NCBI GenBank assembly: GCA_947179485.1
Contig: OX359249.1
Location: 10,664,001 to 10,728,000, forward strand
Direction: 5' to 3'
DNA from: Allacma fusca
Lineage: Eukaryota; Arthropoda; Collembola; Symphypleona; Sminthuridae
Length of the DNA: 64,000 nucleotides
In this document: one piece after another, positions 55,001-62,330 of the stretch
Position numbering within the stretch: position 1 is the first letter of the stretch
Layout of the letters: each line of letters opens with the position of its first letter
Notes under the pieces: model-generated
The model's input: the letters and a program-made list of their open reading frames with translations, nothing else
Databases searched by the model: none
Told to the model about the DNA's origin: nothing
Translations under genes and position numbers: made by a program

Positions 55001-57803
55001 GTATATCCAAGTATAAAGCAATTCAGAGCACATGGCTTATAAAACTACACTTTTGCTTAAATATACGTAACTAGCATATACTTACCAAGTAATTATAGAT
55101 ACCTGTCCCGTATGCTTGGTAAATTATATCATCAAGAGTTATAGTCCGTGTGAACACACAGGCCATATCTAGCTATGCCATATGCTGAGTAACGCATGCC
55201 ATATGCAGTACACGCTCTTTGTACGAGCACCCTTCAATAGAGCAGGATTGAATACGGATTTATTACTATATGACTAAAAATAATTGGAGATATTCCTGCT
55301 CTTGATATCTATATACATCTATACAATGTTAAATTGTCTTCAGAAAAATAGTACTACATTTAGAGTTAAAGTTAACTCCGTTGAGAGTGACGCTATTGGG
55401 TAGAGTGTACTGTATATCGTGTGCAAATTTCAAATATTACTTTCCTTTAAACAGCTCTATTTTAGACTGAGCATATGGAACTGCCATACGGTGACAATTT
55501 TCTAAGCTGGAATTAAACACTAAAATAGTCGACTAGCATGGATGGTACTAGTTACGAGTATTTCATTACAAGTAGGAACATTGGCCAAAAATAGAGCAAT
55601 GCTCATGAATTTTCTAATGCAAAGTTACACATACATAACACATGTTCAATGGTTTCCGAGGATTTGATATAATAAAGAATGTATAAGTGTCTGGGATAAT
55701 CTGATTGTAACTGTTCCGAGTCGAGTCCATAAAGTAGCATATCTACACAAGTGTTCATATGACTTGGGGGGATAGGCCTTGAAAGGCAAGTGTAAGTTTG
55801 CACACTACAGTAACTTCCTGGCTATACTCGCCTGTCAGCCATAACTCAGTTGCTTGGCCTCTAACTTTCTCTCACACTCTCTCGCCCCTTGCACACCGAT
55901 TCACAAAATCCTGTACATTCGTTCGGAATAAACGATTAAGCGGAACAATTGATCGGTCAGCAGTGGATTTTTCACAATTTGACAGCCGAGTAATAAGAGT
56001 ACAATGGTGGACTTTTTTAAACTCTGCTCTGTAGTTCAAGTCCTATATTTTTCTCTAAAACGTCTCTCCTGGGAATTGCAAGGATTGCAAATTTTTTACA
56101 TGCATTTTAACCCCAGAGAATACTCCTAACACGGATTTTCAAGTCAGTGGTTTCTACTTTTAGGGTTCACCTACTTTGACTGGAATATTTGGATTTTCCA
56201 TTTCAAGCAAATTCGACATTATCTTTAGTAGCACTTCTTCAGATAGAAAATGCCATTCAAGGCTCTAGTTCTTTCCTAAATTATAACATGTAAGTTCAAG
56301 GTTAACTTAGTTTTCATAGGGAAAGCAGCTCAAAGTGCTTTGAACAAAATATAAAGCAAGTTCTCTCCAGAATAGAAAGTACGTTTTCTCCAAAATAGAA
56401 AGTACGTTTTCTCCAAAACAGAAAGTACGTTTTCTCCAGAGTAGAAAGTACGATTTCTCCAGAAGAGAAAGTACGTTTTCACCAAAAGAAACAGTATATA
56501 AACATGTAACACATGAGGCAAAATATTTCTTTAAATTATTAAATAGTTTTCAGGAAATGGAAATAAGTTTCACGGGTGGAAAAGCCTGGTTTCTCAAAGA
56601 TAGAATGTACAAATAGCTAACTTCCGGGAAGATACGTCGCCCTCAGTCACGGGGTACCATCTAGCCTATTGACAGTGACTGTGTGTGTGTGGGGATGTAA
56701 ATAAACACATTGGAAATGCTAACCTCTGTTTGTTCAGCCATTGAAGGAAATGTTCACAATTTTGTGAAGTCCACAAGTTGTTTAACATATGGCATGGTCC
56801 GGAGTATGGACTACTGAATATAAAAGCCTTACTCAGCTGTGAGAACCAGTTCAAGAGAAGAGCAAGTAGTAGACGGAAAACATAGGGAAGCGACATATGA
56901 TATAAAATGCAGACTATAAAATTCTAGAGAAATTCTGGTTGAAGTAAGATGGTAATAGTTAGGGAAAGTGCGCTGGATGTTTGTAGTATTACCTGATATT
57001 GCCTCTCCCGAATGATTGATCGTATCAGATCGTAAGTAGCACAGACGAGGAGAATTGTGATTCCTTGTTCTTTGGTAAACATCGCAGCTGCTGCCAGAAT
57101 GATGGAAGCAGCAAGATACATGATACTTCGAAAGTAAAACTGGTGATGAGGAATTGGTCCTGGCAAGTGGGTCGTCTGAGTTGAATTTTGATGCTCGTTC
57201 CTACATAACTTCTTGTGGGTGACGTACGACCCAGTACATCTATGCATGTTGCAGTCATGTGAGCAACCCCGTTGTTGGTACGGCTGGTCCTGCTGCTGCT
57301 GCTGGTGATGATGATGATGATGATTCTGATGACTCCGTTGCTTCAACTTATCACGGTATTTCACATGACTGACATAGAGTAAAAACGCGGCTAGAGCAAA
57401 GCCCGTGGAACCCACCTCCGCCCTCCCCACCACACCCGTTACGGCTTCCGTATGAATCGGGTGACAAGCAAAGAGCAGGGAGGAAACTAACACAGCCATT
57501 TTCCGACTCCGAGCACTAGTCGAGGCTGGTGAACTGGAAGAAGTTGATTGCGAACGAAAAACAATCCGCGCCACTCTCACAAACAACCAAGTTGTCAGTG
57601 TGTGGAGAAGAACGTTGGTTAAATGGTAAGACCATGGATTGAAGCCGGAGAAGTAGTAGTTAAGTCTAAAAGTCAGGGTGGTCAGTGGACGAAATGATTT
57701 GTGAGATCCGGAATGAGAGAGTGGACTTCCCCAGAAGTCATTCGTCATTAATGAAGCCCAAGGGGTTTCAGGAAGGACGTCCAGGTTCGACAGAATCGCT
57801 CGG
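9114..57803 (-). CDS. TMTC2: TMTC2 orthologue, 5'-incomplete, eight exons visible
   Basis: This is the coding span of a transmembrane and TPR repeat-containing protein. The eight exons join in phase (811+1259+86+251+141+85+179+234 nt) to give 1014 residues plus one leading partial codon. Assignment to TMTC2 rather than TMTC1, 3 or 4 rests on blocks I recognise from vertebrate TMTC2: the NDFWG and HSGSHKS stretch, HPIHTEAV, NLFFYVGFVIAERVLY, YRSNMAD-like and HIPAHLTYG. Known for the family: TMTC1-4 are ER membrane proteins that O-mannosylate cadherin-type domains, and vertebrate TMTC2 has been linked to ER calcium handling. Order: membrane region with the DUF1736-type block (visible residues 1-630), then about nine TPRs to the C terminus. 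The visible part is longer than whole human TMTC2 (about 836 residues), because of two low-complexity loops. The N-terminal exon or exons are not found. Confidence 0.93.
9119..9125 (-). promoter_or_regulatory. Possible alternative splice donor overlapping the TMTC2 C terminus
   Basis: The minus strand reads GGGG|GTAAGG four codons before the stop, a good match to a donor consensus. Use of it would remove the TAG and require a further 3' exon. None is recognised, so the stop at 9114 is preferred. Confidence 0.25.
9348..10967 (-). other. TMTC2 intron 7 (1.6 kb), purine-rich
   Basis: The last intron is strongly purine-biased on the plus strand from about 9.65 to 10.8 kb. GGAGAAAGTA, GGGAAAAT and AGGAAAT motifs recur irregularly, so the transcript is pyrimidine-rich here. 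The bias looks like a decayed GAGAAAGT-based array. No additional coding exon was seen. Confidence 0.65.
9801..9865. repeat. Short GGAGAAAGTAC tandem cluster
   Basis: Four to five consecutive 11-bp-like units (GGAGAAAGTAC, GAGAAAGTACG, GGAGAAAGTAT) stand next to each other in intron 7. This is the simplest tandem form of the nonamer that is scattered through the window. Confidence 0.8.
10968..11146 (-). CDS. TMTC2: TMTC2 seventh visible exon (TPRs 7 and 8)
   Basis: The acceptor is CTTACTTTCAG|GA and the donor is CCGCAG|GTAAAA. The first two bases complete Gly and 59 codons follow, starting QFLASQGRNSEAAES and ending with KAVALRPQ. GANGLRQAG-like and YYEKAVALRP segments match the corresponding TMTC2 repeat (AAHMLRQAS and YYDLAARLRP). 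The exon holds most of TPR 7 and all of TPR 8. It is separated from the preceding exon by the shortest intron of the gene (396 bp). Confidence 0.94.
11147..11542 (-). other. TMTC2 intron 6 (396 bp)
   Basis: This short GT-AG intron (GTAAGT donor, CTTTCAG acceptor) is AT-rich and holds a few GAGAAAGT motifs. Nothing else is evident. Confidence 0.8.
11543..11627 (-). CDS. TMTC2: TMTC2 sixth visible exon (TPR 6/7)
   Basis: The acceptor is TTGATTATGCAG|AAAACG and the donor is TACG|GTAAGT, a perfect consensus. The exon encodes 28 codons and one base, beginning KTRLLEAESWFRRAKRIAP and ending VYQHY. The trailing G is completed to a Gly codon by the next exon, giving HYGQFL, as in TMTC2. It supplies the second helix of TPR 6 and the first helix of TPR 7. 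There is no long open frame here, so it was found by splice sites and homology. Confidence 0.93.
11628..13440 (-). other. TMTC2 intron 5 (1.8 kb)
   Basis: This intron has a perfect GTAAGT donor. A 321-bp MITE (12883-13203) lies close to the donor side. The rest is AT-rich single-copy-looking sequence with a short GA run near 12.73 kb and scattered ACTTTCAC motifs at 11.85-11.96 kb. Confidence 0.7.
12883..13203. mobile_element. MITE, pogo/Tigger-like (copy 4)
   Basis: The ends are CAGTGTACTCTTGTTATACC and CAGTGCACTCTTGTTATACT, matching over about 18 of 20 positions, among the best-conserved pairs here. The flanks are no longer TA. Interior CTCCTATAAGGAG is a small palindrome seen in related copies. 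The element lies in intron 5. Confidence 0.82.
13441..13581 (-). CDS. TMTC2: TMTC2 fifth visible exon (TPR 5 and start of TPR 6)
   Basis: The acceptor is TTTTTCCTACAG|AGC with a good pyrimidine tract, and the donor is AAT|GTAAGT. There are exactly 47 codons in phase 0 at both ends. The exon begins SVYNALGEALSRVGEASQAE and contains HIPAHLTYGMMLA, which is almost invariant in TMTC2 (HIPAHLTYGKLLA in vertebrates). It encodes the fifth TPR and the first helix of the sixth. Confidence 0.95.
14823..14987. mobile_element. MITE, pogo/Tigger-like (copy 5)
   Basis: The ends are CAGTGTCCTCTTGTGAGAG and CAGTGGCCTCTCCCTAATAA. The interior ACTATGTTAATTTTTGCT matches the family. TA follows the right end. 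It is intronic. Confidence 0.75.
15755..15905. repeat. CTTGAA/CAACTT-rich degenerate tract
   Basis: Motifs such as AACTTGGAAATGCAAACT, TTCAAACTTGAACTC and AACTTGAATTTAAAG recur at irregular spacing of 20-35 bases. It resembles a decayed version of the minisatellite at the left edge of the window. Confidence 0.6.
16738..17197. mobile_element. MITE cluster, pogo/Tigger-like (copy 6, composite)
   Basis: The left end is CAGTGCCCCTCAGCTGTTAC after a TA. The right end, on the other strand, is CAGTGAACAGTTGCTAAGAG. At about 17090-17135 the interior GTGGTAAAGGGAAATGTG is the reverse complement of the conserved family interior. The 460-bp length and an extra TATAGAGAAAG-type terminus inside suggest two overlapping or nested copies. 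Confidence 0.65.
18986..19066. repeat. (AT)n run followed by 10-bp tandem repeat
   Basis: About 40 bases of pure AT dinucleotides pass directly into four copies of AGGGATATGT or AGGGATATAT. The 10-base unit may have arisen from the edge of the AT run. Confidence 0.92.
19840..19985. repeat. 25-27-bp TTTTCTCT/ACTTTCTCC minisatellite
   Basis: Units start TTTTCTCT at 19846, 19873, 19899, 19924 and 19951 and contain CATACTTTCTCCATATAA. ACTTTCTCC is the complement of GGAGAAAGT, so this array uses the same core as the 29-bp array at 4.1 kb with different flanks. Confidence 0.85.
21662..21912 (-). CDS. TMTC2: TMTC2 fourth visible exon (TPRs 3 and 4)
   Basis: The acceptor is CTCCACAG|CGGGA. The first two bases complete Pro, followed by GYLNAGQVLIRQRKTREAM, which matches the TMTC2 repeat containing YLNTGIILMNQGRTEEA. 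The 83 codons encode two TPRs separated by KDLRIHIEAKVTALL, as in TMTC2, where a similar spacer interrupts the repeats. The donor is CAG|GTCGAT at 21661, with consensus bases only at GT and in the exonic CAG. It is the only donor nearby that joins in phase to the next exon (SQAQ|SVYN). The reading frame stays open past the donor, but the sequence there no longer resembles TMTC2. The weak donor is the least secure junction in the model. Confidence 0.9.
26735..26910. repeat. Roughly 30-bp degenerate tandem repeat
   Basis: GAAGGTC (or GATGGTC) recurs at 26752, 26782, 26811 and 26841, each followed by an AAAGAAAGTCCA-like stretch and a T-rich tail. The copies have diverged well apart. Confidence 0.7.
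27638..28057. mobile_element. MITE, pogo/Tigger-like (copy 7)
   Basis: The ends CAGTGCACTCCCTCCCCATG and CAGTGTACTCTCTCTATAAA lie between TA dinucleotides on both sides. At 420 bp it is longer than most copies, and the interior ACAGAAAAAGTTGTC region is diverged, so a nested insertion is possible. Confidence 0.65.
28651..28824. mobile_element. MITE, pogo/Tigger-like (copy 8), best-preserved interior
   Basis: The left part reads CAGGATATGCTCTCCCTATA and the right end, on the other strand, CAGTGAGCAGTTTTACAAG, followed by TA. The centre ACATTCCCATTTACCACAAT, then GTTAATTTTTCTCC, is the clearest version of the interior shared by the family. Confidence 0.75.
29872..30095. mobile_element. MITE, related subfamily with CAGTC ends (copy 9)
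   Basis: The ends CAGTCTCCCCTCAGTGGAAC and CAGTCCCCTCCCTCTCTTAC are flanked by TA on both sides. The second base block differs from CAGTGCACTCTC copies, so I treat it as a subfamily. Size is 224 bp, with no coding capacity. Confidence 0.72.
31270..31600. repeat. Degenerate TTTCACTGGAAAA repeat zone
   Basis: Variants of CTTTCACTGGAAAATTTG and CTACTTGCAGTGGGGCA recur about a dozen times at uneven spacing, on one strand only. It looks like an old tandem array eroded by substitutions and indels. Confidence 0.6.
34672..34700. repeat. (GA)n microsatellite
   Basis: A GA dinucleotide run with one GTGA interruption, within intron 3. Confidence 0.9.
37481..37502. repeat. (AC)n microsatellite
   Basis: A pure AC run within intron 3. 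It forms part of a spurious plus-strand open frame. Confidence 0.92.
38646..38731 (-). CDS. TMTC2: TMTC2 third visible exon (TPR 2)
   Basis: This small exon has an acceptor ATTTATAG|G and a donor CTC|GTGAGA. Its first base completes the Leu codon left open by the previous exon, and its last base opens a Pro codon completed by the next. The 28 full codons begin GLLLEGQGRLDEALTSY and finish the second TPR, with the usual small and hydrophobic positions. They align without gaps to the TMTC2 segment that begins GLLLQENSRFAEAL. At 86 bp it would be easy to miss by gene prediction, but both splice sites and both phases fit. Confidence 0.92.
38732..42100 (-). other. TMTC2 intron 2 (3.4 kb)
   Basis: This intron carries the perfect GTAAGT donor. 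About 38.77-39.65 kb is strikingly pyrimidine-rich on the plus strand, with repeated TTTCTCT and CTCTCTCT runs and few purine blocks. In the transcript this is a long purine-rich stretch just after the acceptor-side half. No exon or RNA gene is apparent. Confidence 0.7.
42101..43359 (-). CDS. TMTC2: TMTC2 second visible exon (membrane domain, part 2, and first TPR)
   Basis: The acceptor is TAATTTCCAG|ACGCAG; a second AG six bases on would drop two codons. The donor is a perfect GTAAGT at 42100-42095. It encodes 419 codons plus two bases of a Leu codon. Exon residues 13-30, 56-73, 98-109, 278-292, 295-312 and 340-356 are hydrophobic. The block FARADNPTA (40-48), then LSYDWSMEAVP (78-88) and SDPRNL, is the DUF1736-type region of TMTC proteins. 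NLFFYVGFVIAERVLYFPS (294-312) is nearly identical to TMTC2. Residues about 118-275 form a Ser/Asn-rich hydrophilic loop with runs of eight His and eight Gly, about twice the vertebrate loop length. NPPKSWGNLANVL starts the first TPR, and the exon ends inside the second TPR. Confidence 0.95.
44407..44593. repeat. 12-bp GTGAAAGTATAG tandem array
   Basis: Units such as GTGAAAGTATAG, GTGAAAGCATAG and GAGAAAGTGTG follow one another with a step near 12 bases. It belongs to the same GAAAGT sequence theme as the other arrays and lies close to the 3' end of intron 1. Confidence 0.8.
45593..46012. mobile_element. MITE, pogo/Tigger-like (copy 10), with triplicated interior
   Basis: The outer ends CAGTTTACTCTCGCTGTAC and CAGTACAATCACTTTACAAG are bracketed by TA on both sides. 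Inside, the family core occurs three times in the same direction: ACACATTCCCCTTTACCATA, ACACATTTCCATTTAACACA and ACACATTTTCAATTTCTAAT. Each is preceded by ACATAGGCAAAAAT-like sequence (two copies) or an equivalent. Confidence 0.75.
46598..46771. mobile_element. MITE, pogo/Tigger-like (copy 11)
   Basis: The left end CAAAGTGTGGTCTTGTCGTA is eroded; the right end, on the other strand, is CAGTGCACTACCTTTAAAAT. TA flanks both sides. The interior ATATTCCCGTTTAGAGCAAT fits the family core. Confidence 0.68.
47786..47927. mobile_element. MITE, pogo/Tigger-like (copy 12)
   Basis: The ends are CAGTACCCTTGAAAGAGTAC and CAGTGAATGGTTTGGGGGTA. The interior ACACATTCCTATTTACTACA followed by ATGTTAATTTTACC is a close match to copy 8. 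TA follows the right end. The left terminus carries ACTTTCTCC. Confidence 0.75.
48237..48412. mobile_element. MITE, pogo/Tigger-like (copy 13)
   Basis: The ends CAGAGTGTACTCTTGCTATA and CAGGTTACACTCCCTATAAA are flanked by TA on both sides. The interior GTTACCACAAGGTCAATTTT is a diverged form of the core. Confidence 0.72.
51012..51039. repeat. (GA)n microsatellite
   Basis: A nearly pure GA run in intron 1. Confidence 0.92.
55206..55412. mobile_element. MITE, pogo/Tigger-like (copy 14)
   Basis: The ends CAGTACACGCTCTTTGTACG and CAGTACACTCTACCCAATAG pair over the first eight bases and CTC. The interior ACAATGTTAAATTGTCTTC recalls the family core. TA follows the right end only. Confidence 0.68.
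56356..56495. repeat. 23-bp minisatellite built on GAAAGTACGTTTTCTCC
   Basis: ACGTTTTCTCC (or ACGATTTCTCC) starts at 56381, 56404, 56427, 56450 and 56473, an exact 23-base step over six copies with few changes. Each unit contains GAAAGTAC and TTTTCTCC, so the unit is partly palindromic. It lies 0.5 kb inside intron 1 from its donor. Contiguous copies without spacers rule out a CRISPR array. Confidence 0.9.
56993..57803 (-). CDS. TMTC2: TMTC2 first visible exon (membrane domain, part 1)
   Basis: The acceptor is TTTGCAG at 57810-57804 and the donor is CAG|GTAATA at 56992. The exon gives one leading base (the third base of a split codon) plus 270 codons. It opens with RAILSNLDVLPETPW, then NDFWG (residues 21-25) and the SHKSFRP block, which form the conserved first ER-luminal loop of TMTC proteins. 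Hydrophobic segments lie near residues 60-82, 101-113, 130-147, 224-242 and 248-260. HPIHTEAV (114-121) followed by GVVGRAEVG is the family signature. Between 152 and 222 there is a His6-Gln5 and Cys/His-rich loop that vertebrate TMTC2 lacks at this length. The split first codon implies that an upstream exon ends with two codon bases; the family usually has Y-D-D-S just before this point, so the missing exon should supply it. Confidence 0.93.
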
Positions 57804-60800
57804 CTGCAAACATAAAAACATTCACAATTTCTTACTACTTTCCCTTTCATCCTTCTTTTCAACAAATATCGGAGGGAAAACTCCCCAGTCATTTTATACA
57901 CATTTCATAGACACTCAACACCACATATCTTACCCAAGAATTCTCTAGGACAAAACTACTCAGGAAATTCTCTTGAAGGAAAAAGGTTTTCAAATTCTTA
58001 AGATCAAAACTTGGCTAGGGAATGTGTAAAGCAAGATATTCATTCGGTTTGAAGGAAAAGTGGATTGCTTTCTTCAAAGTCACACTTTTGTCAATAGGAA
58101 AGTAGACTTTCTCCAAAAATATAATAAAATCACTTTCTCCAAGAATGTAAGCGTACTTGCTATACAAATTGAGTACCTTTTCTTCAAAATTTGGGCAATT
58201 TCCCAGAAGCAAAAATACATTGCATAAACGAGCGAGCCCACTGTCCCCGAAAGAGACAGCACAGAAAAGGAACCTGCAGATGTTCACATCTTCTTGCAAC
58301 AGTTTTGATGCCACATCCTCTCCCTTTCAACCGAGAAGCATCAAGAGATACAACGTCCCTAAAATTATCAATGCATATTCATACGCCCAAAGATTTGTTG
58401 TCAAGAGATAAGAGTTTTCTGAGGATGCCAAAATTGAAGTAGGAATTTAAATACATGCATAACATCCAGAATCTCGTAGGCAAGGTAGGAAATCTCCGTC
58501 AAGGTGAGCTCCCATAATGTAAAATATGTATAGAGCATTTGACGAGCAAGAGATGTGAGGATAAACAGTAAAGTAGATGAATGAGAAGGTTTGGAGAAAG
58601 TGAAACTTTGTTCCTTTCCCCGGCGACAAGAGGAGCAGGAAAGGAAAGTAGCGGTATTAAGTACTATAAAGGAGGAAAAGGATGTAACTCCGATTTCAGA
58701 ATGTACAACTACATGTATAGAGGGAAATTTGTACTATTTCTTTGGATTTCTTATATCTGTATACAGATAAATTTTATACGGTGAAAGTACAGTTTTAACT
58801 GGTACAGTTGTAGAGAAGGCTCACTTGAGATGTGTACACAGCTTGTGGGCACTTGAGACCCGAACGTACCTACAATGATGCCCTAATGAAAAACAGGAAG
58901 GAAGCTAAGGAGAGTTGTTGAGGATTTGTTTATCTCTCTTTCTCCTCCATGCTCGTTCGGTTGGTATTTATTCTAGCGGAGCAGAAGTAGCTTCTACATA
59001 CACAAGTTCAAATTCCTCTGCTACTTTCTCCATGTTGGACTTGTACACTCCAACAATTTCCAACGGACTAGCTCATACTCTCAAGCCAGTGACTATGGTA
59101 ACGTATGTGTGAGCATCTCCTGTATTGTGCAAGTACGTCAAGGGAAGTGGTAGTGTGAGACGAGCAGGAGGAAGAAGTACTAGTGGAGGAAGCCAAACAG
59201 ACAAGCAATGCGGTCCAGTGATTTCCACAAACATGATCGCCAAATTGTGTACACATAAGTATATCTATACATAAGGGAGCAGTTCCGTAATAACTTAGCG
59301 GATCTATAGACTAACGTGCAAAGGGGGCTTAGTAGAATCAAGTCCTGCATACAGTCCATCCTTCACGTCTGAAGCTCTTAGCCGTCAGTGACACCCAGAA
59401 GTCGGCATGAACAAACTGTAAGGCAACAGTCCATCGATCGACAACATTCATTTTTATCTTACACACCATTTCCTCCGCATAATGCATTTCGATTGGAGCT
59501 AGAGCCTCTACTAAAACCATTATACTGAACACATTTAAATACACACGGTTCTGCACATCCATTCAGTCCTCCTTCCACACACACACACACAGTCTCTCAC
59601 TCTCTGCCTCCTTTCTCCCTTTCTCCTCTCAATACTCTTTTTATGATCACAACTCTCTTCGACATCTTATCACTTTCTCCACTTACTCCTGCAAGTGACT
59701 GCCTATCCATAACTCCTACCTACCTTCAAGGCCCATACGTTTCTCCTCCTATTCTCATCATGTCTTTTCCCCTCCGTAAATACACCAGCAAGGATCCTAT
59801 TAATTCTCCCCTATAAGCTCACAGTCCAAGACACTGTCAGGGAAAGCCTGCCAAATAGCTCCACACCTACAGCTACAACAACTATATCTATATACGCACA
59901 GTCTCCAAATTAACAGGGAATATGTAACCCATCACATTACAGCCCCAAGCTGTTTCTCCACGCTCGGTCTCAAACACATCACATAGTCCACCATGATGGC
60001 TCCTAGCCGCTATTTAGGCTCTATGCATGGAAGTGGTAATTATATGCAGTTTGACAGGGCTCCGCATACTTTCGCCAGACCGATAACACAGACGTGAGTT
60101 GTGACAAGGCCGATAATATGTGAGTAGGTAATAATAATGTGAGGGTAAATAATGCGTGAGAACACATGTGATGTAATGTGGGCATCCCTCCGATGTAGAC
60201 GTTTGATCACCATAGAAATGCTATGGAGAAAGTACTTATGGACCTAGCTGCTTTCTCCGATCCACATACATGCACGTAAATATGACATGTGGAACCTATG
60301 GGGAAAGCGTCCTGGATATAGGATATTTGAGGTAGATACTTTCTCCTAGGTCTAGAAGGAGTGTATAATAAAGTGAGGTCCAATATATTTCTGGACAGAG
60401 GATGATGAATGAAGTGAGATTTCTTGGAAACGCGTATGAATAGATCCAGATCACCCATGTTCCATTGGATCCCTGCTAAGTATATTTCCGTGTAAGGTGC
60501 CGAGGCGATCAAATGCATTAGGAGAGCTCCGAGCTGCCCATCAACATCGATTTTCCCTCCTAACTCTTTCCTCACACCTATCATTCTCATTTTATTCCTT
60601 GAGCCTACTTTATTCATTCATGCACTCGGCCTCTCTCTCTCTCTCTCACTCCTTCCCTTTCATCTCCGTCTTTATAAGACTTGTTACGCTTTCTCACTAT
60701 CACGCCTCCCTCCTTTCTCCCGTCCACAGACCCAACAAGCGATACGCTCTCAAACCACCATATTACACCCAAGTCACCTGAGTTTTTCTCCAATTCTTAG

Positions 60801-62290
60801 ATTCACTTTTGCTCAATATCTCTCTCACTTTCTCTCTCAGACACTCCAAGTATGTTTTATTACATAGTGATTTGAATTGAGCCTGCTAGTCACTTTTTGA
60901 CTCTCCTCTCGCTCCCCATCCTTTCAAGCCCTGCTTCAAGAATTCAACCTGTCATCGAAGGATACTTATGGCAATTTCAACATGACATATTGACAGCACT
61001 AGAATTTTCAATTCCAGTCAAGTCTTCAAAAAAAGTAGACATTATATTTTAACAATTTTCTACTTTGTGGTATTCTCCACGGGCCATAGCTGAACATGGG
61101 ATACATCCGGTTGCCCCAAGATTTACTTGGAAGACTCTCCGTCTGTCTTCACTTTCCTTTCTGCTATAAATAATTACATAGATATCTTTTAAATTCTCAT
61201 TTAGAGTCTACCACTGCAGACCTATTTTTCGGATTCTATGTATTTTTCACTTGCAGTCTTGGCAATAAATTCCTGGATTTCCTTTAAATTTTGCATTGAA
61301 AAAAAATTGGTAATTATACACATAACAAATTTATGGATGTTGTGCAACGAACTTTTGGGATTTTTTGGGGGGATTTAAAACTTCCCATTACCGGCGGAAG
61401 CACTTGTACAACAAATTCCCATGGAATTGTCCAACATAGTAAAAAAACTGTGGAAATGGAAGGTTTGGTTTAGACTTTCTCTATTTTAATTTGCATGGGA
61501 ATTCGTCCCATAATGTTAATCATTTTTGAAGTAGAGCAAAATTGAAGTTGAATGGTATATGTAACTATCTATGGCTTGTACGCCTCTAAGAGGTAAGTGC
61601 TTCAGTAATTTAGAAACAACCTAATGCATTTCTATTGTAGGGTGCAGAGGTCCCTTGCTCAATGAAGTCTTCATTATAAAATTAAAGAAATACAACAGTG
61701 GATATATGTAGGCCATCAAGACTAGATCCATAATGTATTAAACATATGCCCACGTTCTGGTAGAAGAAACAAGTTACCTTTTTGATAATCAAAAAACTTG
61801 TAGAGTATATATTCCAGAGAGTTCGCCAGGTCCCATAAGCTATGAGAATATACCCGAAGCAAAATCAATATGCTCGCCGTAAGTTTTACGAGTGTATGCA
61901 AATCCGGTAGATAATTCGGAAAGGGCTGGGAGAGATTGAAAAATAAATAGATATCTAATGCCGCCCCTATCAGTTGACAAGACACGGGGCTTTGGCCCCA
62001 AAAGTAGAGTGCTGGTATGAAGGAAATCCAAATTGCAAATACCGTTCAAGGCATAATAATTCCTGGGATGCATTACAATGCCGACTGTTCATGGTTACGT
62101 AAACATTCAGGGAAAGGGGAATCTGCTGAGCTGAGGAGACGCATAATCTGAGTCTGATAGAAGCCCTAATACTATTTCTTAGTAGTCGCTTTAAAGTTTA
62201 CATAAGCACATACCCTGGCCCAGTAAGAGAGGTTAACTGCTCTACGTGCATCCCTCTCCTCAAGAGAAATAGGAGGGAATTATTGTCGGC

Positions 62291-62330
62291 AGAGAGAGAG
62301 AGAGAGAGACAGAGAGACAGAGAGACAGAG
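62291..62330. repeat. (GA)n / AGACAGAG microsatellite
   Basis: A GA run passes into repeats of AGAGAGAC and AGAGACAG. Confidence 0.9.

Larger units (their letters stand above)
43360..56992 (-). other. TMTC2 intron 1 (13.6 kb)
   Basis: This GT-AG intron separates the two membrane-domain exons. It holds five MITE copies (listed separately), a 12-bp GTGAAAGTATAG array, a 23-bp minisatellite near its 5' end, and several GA runs. It also has a zone at about 50.2-50.4 kb rich in alternating GTATAC and CATATG motifs. Open frames here are short and low in complexity; I saw no gene within it. Confidence 0.75.

Noticed and set aside
60945..60975. A minus-strand TTC-GAT-GAC-AG followed by GTTGAA, which could supply the FDD-S end expected of the missing TMTC2 exon
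   Set aside because: An in-frame TAA lies only two codons upstream, and the only way to avoid it would be a 14-bp exon; the preceding sequence shows no hydrophobic segment.
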